Assembly: GCA_036320915.1 (NCBI GenBank)
Contig: JAXBDG010000006.1
Location: forward strand, 682,001 to 746,000
Reading direction: 5' to 3'
Origin: Linnemannia elongata
Taxonomy: Eukaryota; Mortierellomycota; Mortierellomycetes; Mortierellales; Mortierellaceae
DNA length: 64,000 nucleotides
The first letter of the stretch is position 1, and each line of letters opens with the position of its first letter. This document shows, one piece after another, positions 61,101-64,000 of this stretch. The notes below the pieces were generated by a model, which saw only the letters and a program-made list of their open reading frames with translations, did not search any database and was not told where the DNA came from. A program made the position numbers and the translations under genes.

Positions 61101-61820
61101 GCACTTCTATAAATTCTCTCAAATACGTGTCCGATATTTCATCAATTTGAACCCGCCTGCCTTTTCCGTGTCTACGTGTTTTTTTTTTTTTTTTGAAAAA
61201 TCGCATATGCATTGTCACCCTCTCACAAGATCTCGTTTATCTCGATTCGTTTCGAAATAGAAATCAACGAGAAATACGCGAAAGGGAGATAGTGAGAGAG
61301 CAAGAAAAGAAAGAAGTATCTGAGATTTCTTTCCTTCGTTAGTCGCCCAATTACACCAACATGCACTATCCAAAAAGTCTTAATTGTTGTTGACGGAAGA
61401 AAGAAAAAGGCCCACGGGTCATCGGATAAAAGAACAACAACAAGAGTAATAACAAAAACAATAACGACAACAGTGACAGCAGCAAACAACAACAATTAGC
61501 GCACACCATCAAAGCTCGGGACAAGAGAAAACAAAAAAAAGCAAAAAAAAGAAACAGGAATAGGAATGTATAGTACTCAAAAATGTGTACAGTACAATGT
61601 ACATGCAAGAATGAGGGTAAGAGAACAAGTGACCCAATGTCGAAAGGGAGAGGTGGGCGTAGGAATTCTTTTCCTCTCTTCCCCTTCCCCTCCCGCCCTT
61701 CTTCCGCGGATGTTTTCCTATTGAACATAGTCTTCTCTCACTTGGCTTCTTCAAGTCTCTAATGCACTCATTCACTCACTTTCGTTGACCTGGTGTCTCA
61801 TGCAGGATCCTGTGCGACAT

Positions 61821-61821
61821 T

Positions 61822-61854
<33 letters not shown>
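61821..61854. repeat. Poly(T) run of about 34 bases
   Basis: Uninterrupted T run followed closely by a second, shorter one. Assembly length at such runs is uncertain. Confidence 0.85.
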
Positions 61855-61858
<4 letters not shown>

Positions 61859-62147
61859 TTACATTTTTTTTTCTCTCCCATTGTGAAGTTTGTTTCGAGG
61901 TGAATGAAATTCGCATTTCTTTCGAGTCGATGGGTTACTAACGAGGAGTAGTGCATACTATAAACAGGGGGGTCCAACAACAAAAACGAAAGAAAAGCAG
62001 ATAGTACTTTAGGCTGAAAGGCAAAGAAGCAACAGTATCTGACAACAAACAATTAACAAAAAAAAAGACAAAAAAAAAATCGGACGTGTGAGCAATTGTC
62101 AGTCGGTTCCTTTGCGGTTCCCTCCTCCTCCCCGTCGAACAATGCAC

Positions 62148-62150
<3 letters not shown>

Positions 62151-62186
<36 letters not shown>
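62151..62186. repeat. Poly(A) run of about 36 bases
   Basis: Uninterrupted A run followed by AAAAC units. Confidence 0.85.
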
Positions 62187-62187
<1 letters not shown>

Positions 62188-63707
62188 AAAACAAAACAAA
62201 AAAAACCAGAGACCCACATCGGCACCGGTGACATGCCATTGGTTAACGGGGGGACAATCAACCAAATGCAAGTAGCAGTTTGAGATAAAGACGTTCTCAA
62301 TAGAACGATTAAATAAAAGTACAAAGGCGAGAGACAGAGTGAGAGAGACAGAGTGAGAGAGACGGAGAGAGAGAAAGTATCCCAGGGAGAAGGCAAACAC
62401 AGCAGCACGGATTATCCAGTCGTCCATCAAATCAAAAGAAGGAAGGAAAAAAATAACCAACGGGAAGGGAACGACAAATGGAAACAACAAAGGCATGAAG
62501 GTGTACAATCGGGAGATACATCATCACGATCATCCTACCAACCAAGAACAACAACAAAACCCAAACGGACCATGACCGTCACTTCTCCTCATCCTCTTAT
62601 CTGGATGAACCTTTGCATTTTACTTTCTTCTCGCAGGGTTGCTTCAACCCACTATCGCAAAGCTGAACCAACAAACAAAACGCCCACTTTGTTTTCATAA
62701 TTGCACGCCAATATCCCAGCAAGAACAGGAACGAGAAAAACAACAATAAACACCATAACTAATAATTGCACCGAGAATGGGTGAGGATAGTTATGAGGAA
62801 GCATTGGCCTGAAAGTAGAACCCAAGATGAAGAAAATGAGCATCAGGTGAAAGTGGCCCCTATTCTTTCTTTGACACGTCTCTCTTTCTCCTCACTTCAA
62901 ATTCCTCCTCCTCTTGTGTATCCTCTCTCTCTGACGCCTCCTCCGTACCCACATTTTTTTTTTTTTTTGGGCACATCGAAATAATAACAACAAATAACAA
63001 GCAACCAACAGACAATCGAGCAAATAAGAAAACAACAACAGTAACAAAACGGCAACTAGGAAGGAGAGGAGGGGAATAAAAGAGAGGGAGAGTGTATTCC
63101 TGAGAAGTTGAGAGCCTGTTTATCTTTTCGAAATTGACGGCCTCTCACCATCCTTCGTCCACCATAAACAACAGCAATCAACAACAAAAACAACAGCAAC
63201 GGCTGCATGAATATCAACAAAACACTCAACATCTGCACATCATGGAAGAAGGATGTGCAGATGAAATGAGACTAGCACCATCTCTCGCATTCCTACCATC
63301 ACGAAGTCCTGCGAAAAATGGTAGTGTATTGTATGTAGCATGTTCATTTTGTAGAGTCTCCTCATTTACCGCGCCTCCACTATCTTTCGTCACCTTTCTC
63401 AATCACTCTTTTTACGCTTGTAGCCATTTCCAATCAATCATTCTGAGTTCTCTTTCTTGTTTACCTTCTCGCTGGTGAAGGAGGCATATATTGTTCGACT
63501 AAAAAGCTCTTTGCTCTCTCTCGGTCTTTGTTTAAATGTCGGCTTTTTTTTCCTTCTTGCATGCTATAAAACCTTCTTTTCCCTTTCCCAACCATAATTT
63601 GTTGACAGCACGTTGACAATAACAACAAACATATCAAGTTCCCAACCTTGAATATGTTTTTTAACATTTTTTTTGTACATCTCCGATATCCTACTGTATA
63701 TGTTAAT

Positions 63708-63721
63708 GGGGGGGGGGGGGG
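63708..63721. repeat. G homopolymer, 14 bases
   Basis: Fourteen consecutive G, rare against the A/T homopolymers of the region. Confidence 0.9.
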
Positions 63722-64000
63722 TCCTCTGCCGCGTAGGTAGCGTGCAACGCCAGGGCGCTACACAAGTGAGACGGTGAGAAGAAAAAAAAGGCAAACCTAC
63801 AATCGAACAGAAACTGGTTGAACCAAATAAAAAGAAAGTGAAAAATGAACTCACTCACCCTTACCCCAATAAAAAAGAAAAAACAACAACAAGAAGGGCG
63901 ATTGGACTTAGAAAGTAAAATCGAAGGACTCCGTCAAGAGTAGATAACAGTCCAAGGAGGGAGCAGTATCGACTTCTGCTAATTTTTTTTTTACTTTTGT

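Larger units (their letters stand above)
58176..64000. other. Gene-free low-complexity region upstream of the Ndt80-like gene
   Basis: 5.8 kb with no recognisable gene. It contains long homopolymers (poly(T) at 61821-61854, poly(A) at about 62151-62186, 14 G at 63708-63721), GA-rich tracts, and an imperfect 14-bp AGAGAGACAGAGTG repeat at about 62332-62380. Its many ORFs are Phe/Leu/Ser- or Lys-rich translations of these tracts. A hairpin GTAGCG/CGCTAC spans 63737-63761. Part is presumably the promoter and 5' leader of the Ndt80-like gene. Confidence 0.55.

Noticed and set aside
61798..62508. ORFs of 84-156 codons around 62 kb
   Set aside because: They depend on reading poly(A)/poly(T) runs as Lys or Phe tracts.

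Overview
The window is nuclear DNA of a filamentous fungus. Every gene with a recognisable product is a conserved eukaryotic or fungal protein, most are split by short GT-AG introns, and there is a eukaryotic tRNA gene with internal A and B boxes. The mixture (RNI-type LRR protein, Ndt80-like factor, Mgm101, Cab4-type PPAT, a FIBP homologue) together with very A/T-homopolymer-rich intergenic DNA suggests an early-diverging fungus such as a Mortierella relative. That placement is an inference from gene content, not a database result. No CRISPR, operon or bacterial feature is present.

Layout. 0-2.7 kb: the 3' end of a leucine-rich-repeat gene cut by the window edge, then apparently decayed DNA. 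2.8-6.0 kb (-): amidophosphoribosyltransferase, nine exons. 7-8.1 kb (+): a Utp12-domain ribosome-biogenesis protein. 8.3-11.1 kb (-): a class I cyclic-nucleotide phosphodiesterase whose 5' exons are not settled, followed by about 5.7 kb of low-complexity DNA. 17.2-18.9 kb: SDHAF2/Sdh5 (+) tail-to-tail with ZNHIT3/Hit1 (-). 19.3-22.3 kb: FIBP homologue (+) tail-to-tail with the splicing factor Yju2 (-). 22.8-26.8 kb (+): transportin-3/Mtr10. 27.0-34.4 kb (-): pantetheine-phosphate adenylyltransferase, KHDC4-like KH protein, Mgm101, and a tiny secreted-peptide precursor. 36.4-38.4 kb: hairpin-bearing repeats, a tRNA-Leu(CAG) and two poly(A)-tailed repeat copies. 39.9-40.4 kb (-): a possible small membrane protein. 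41.3-47.4 kb: MFS transporter (+) tail-to-tail with ARMC8/Gid5 (-). 49.9-53.9 kb (+): aspartic protease and GNAT acetyltransferase. 54.3-58.2 kb (-): Ndt80-like transcription factor, then about 5.8 kb of gene-free low-complexity DNA.

For most multi-exon genes the exon models were built by hand from splice sites and checked for reading-frame closure. Each of those sums to a whole number of codons from ATG to stop.

Most of the genes are unrelated housekeeping functions: purine synthesis, CoA synthesis, nuclear import, rRNA and mRNA processing, respiratory-complex assembly, mtDNA maintenance and GID/CTLH ubiquitin ligase. The most unusual items are the 72-residue prepropeptide with a single Kex2-type site and a predicted disulfide-ring peptide, the hairpin-GTTCTGCTTGAG repeat modules with paired stem changes, two GC-AG introns placed at family-invariant motifs, a phosphodiesterase with a Ser/acidic insert inside its catalytic core, and a fungal FIBP homologue.
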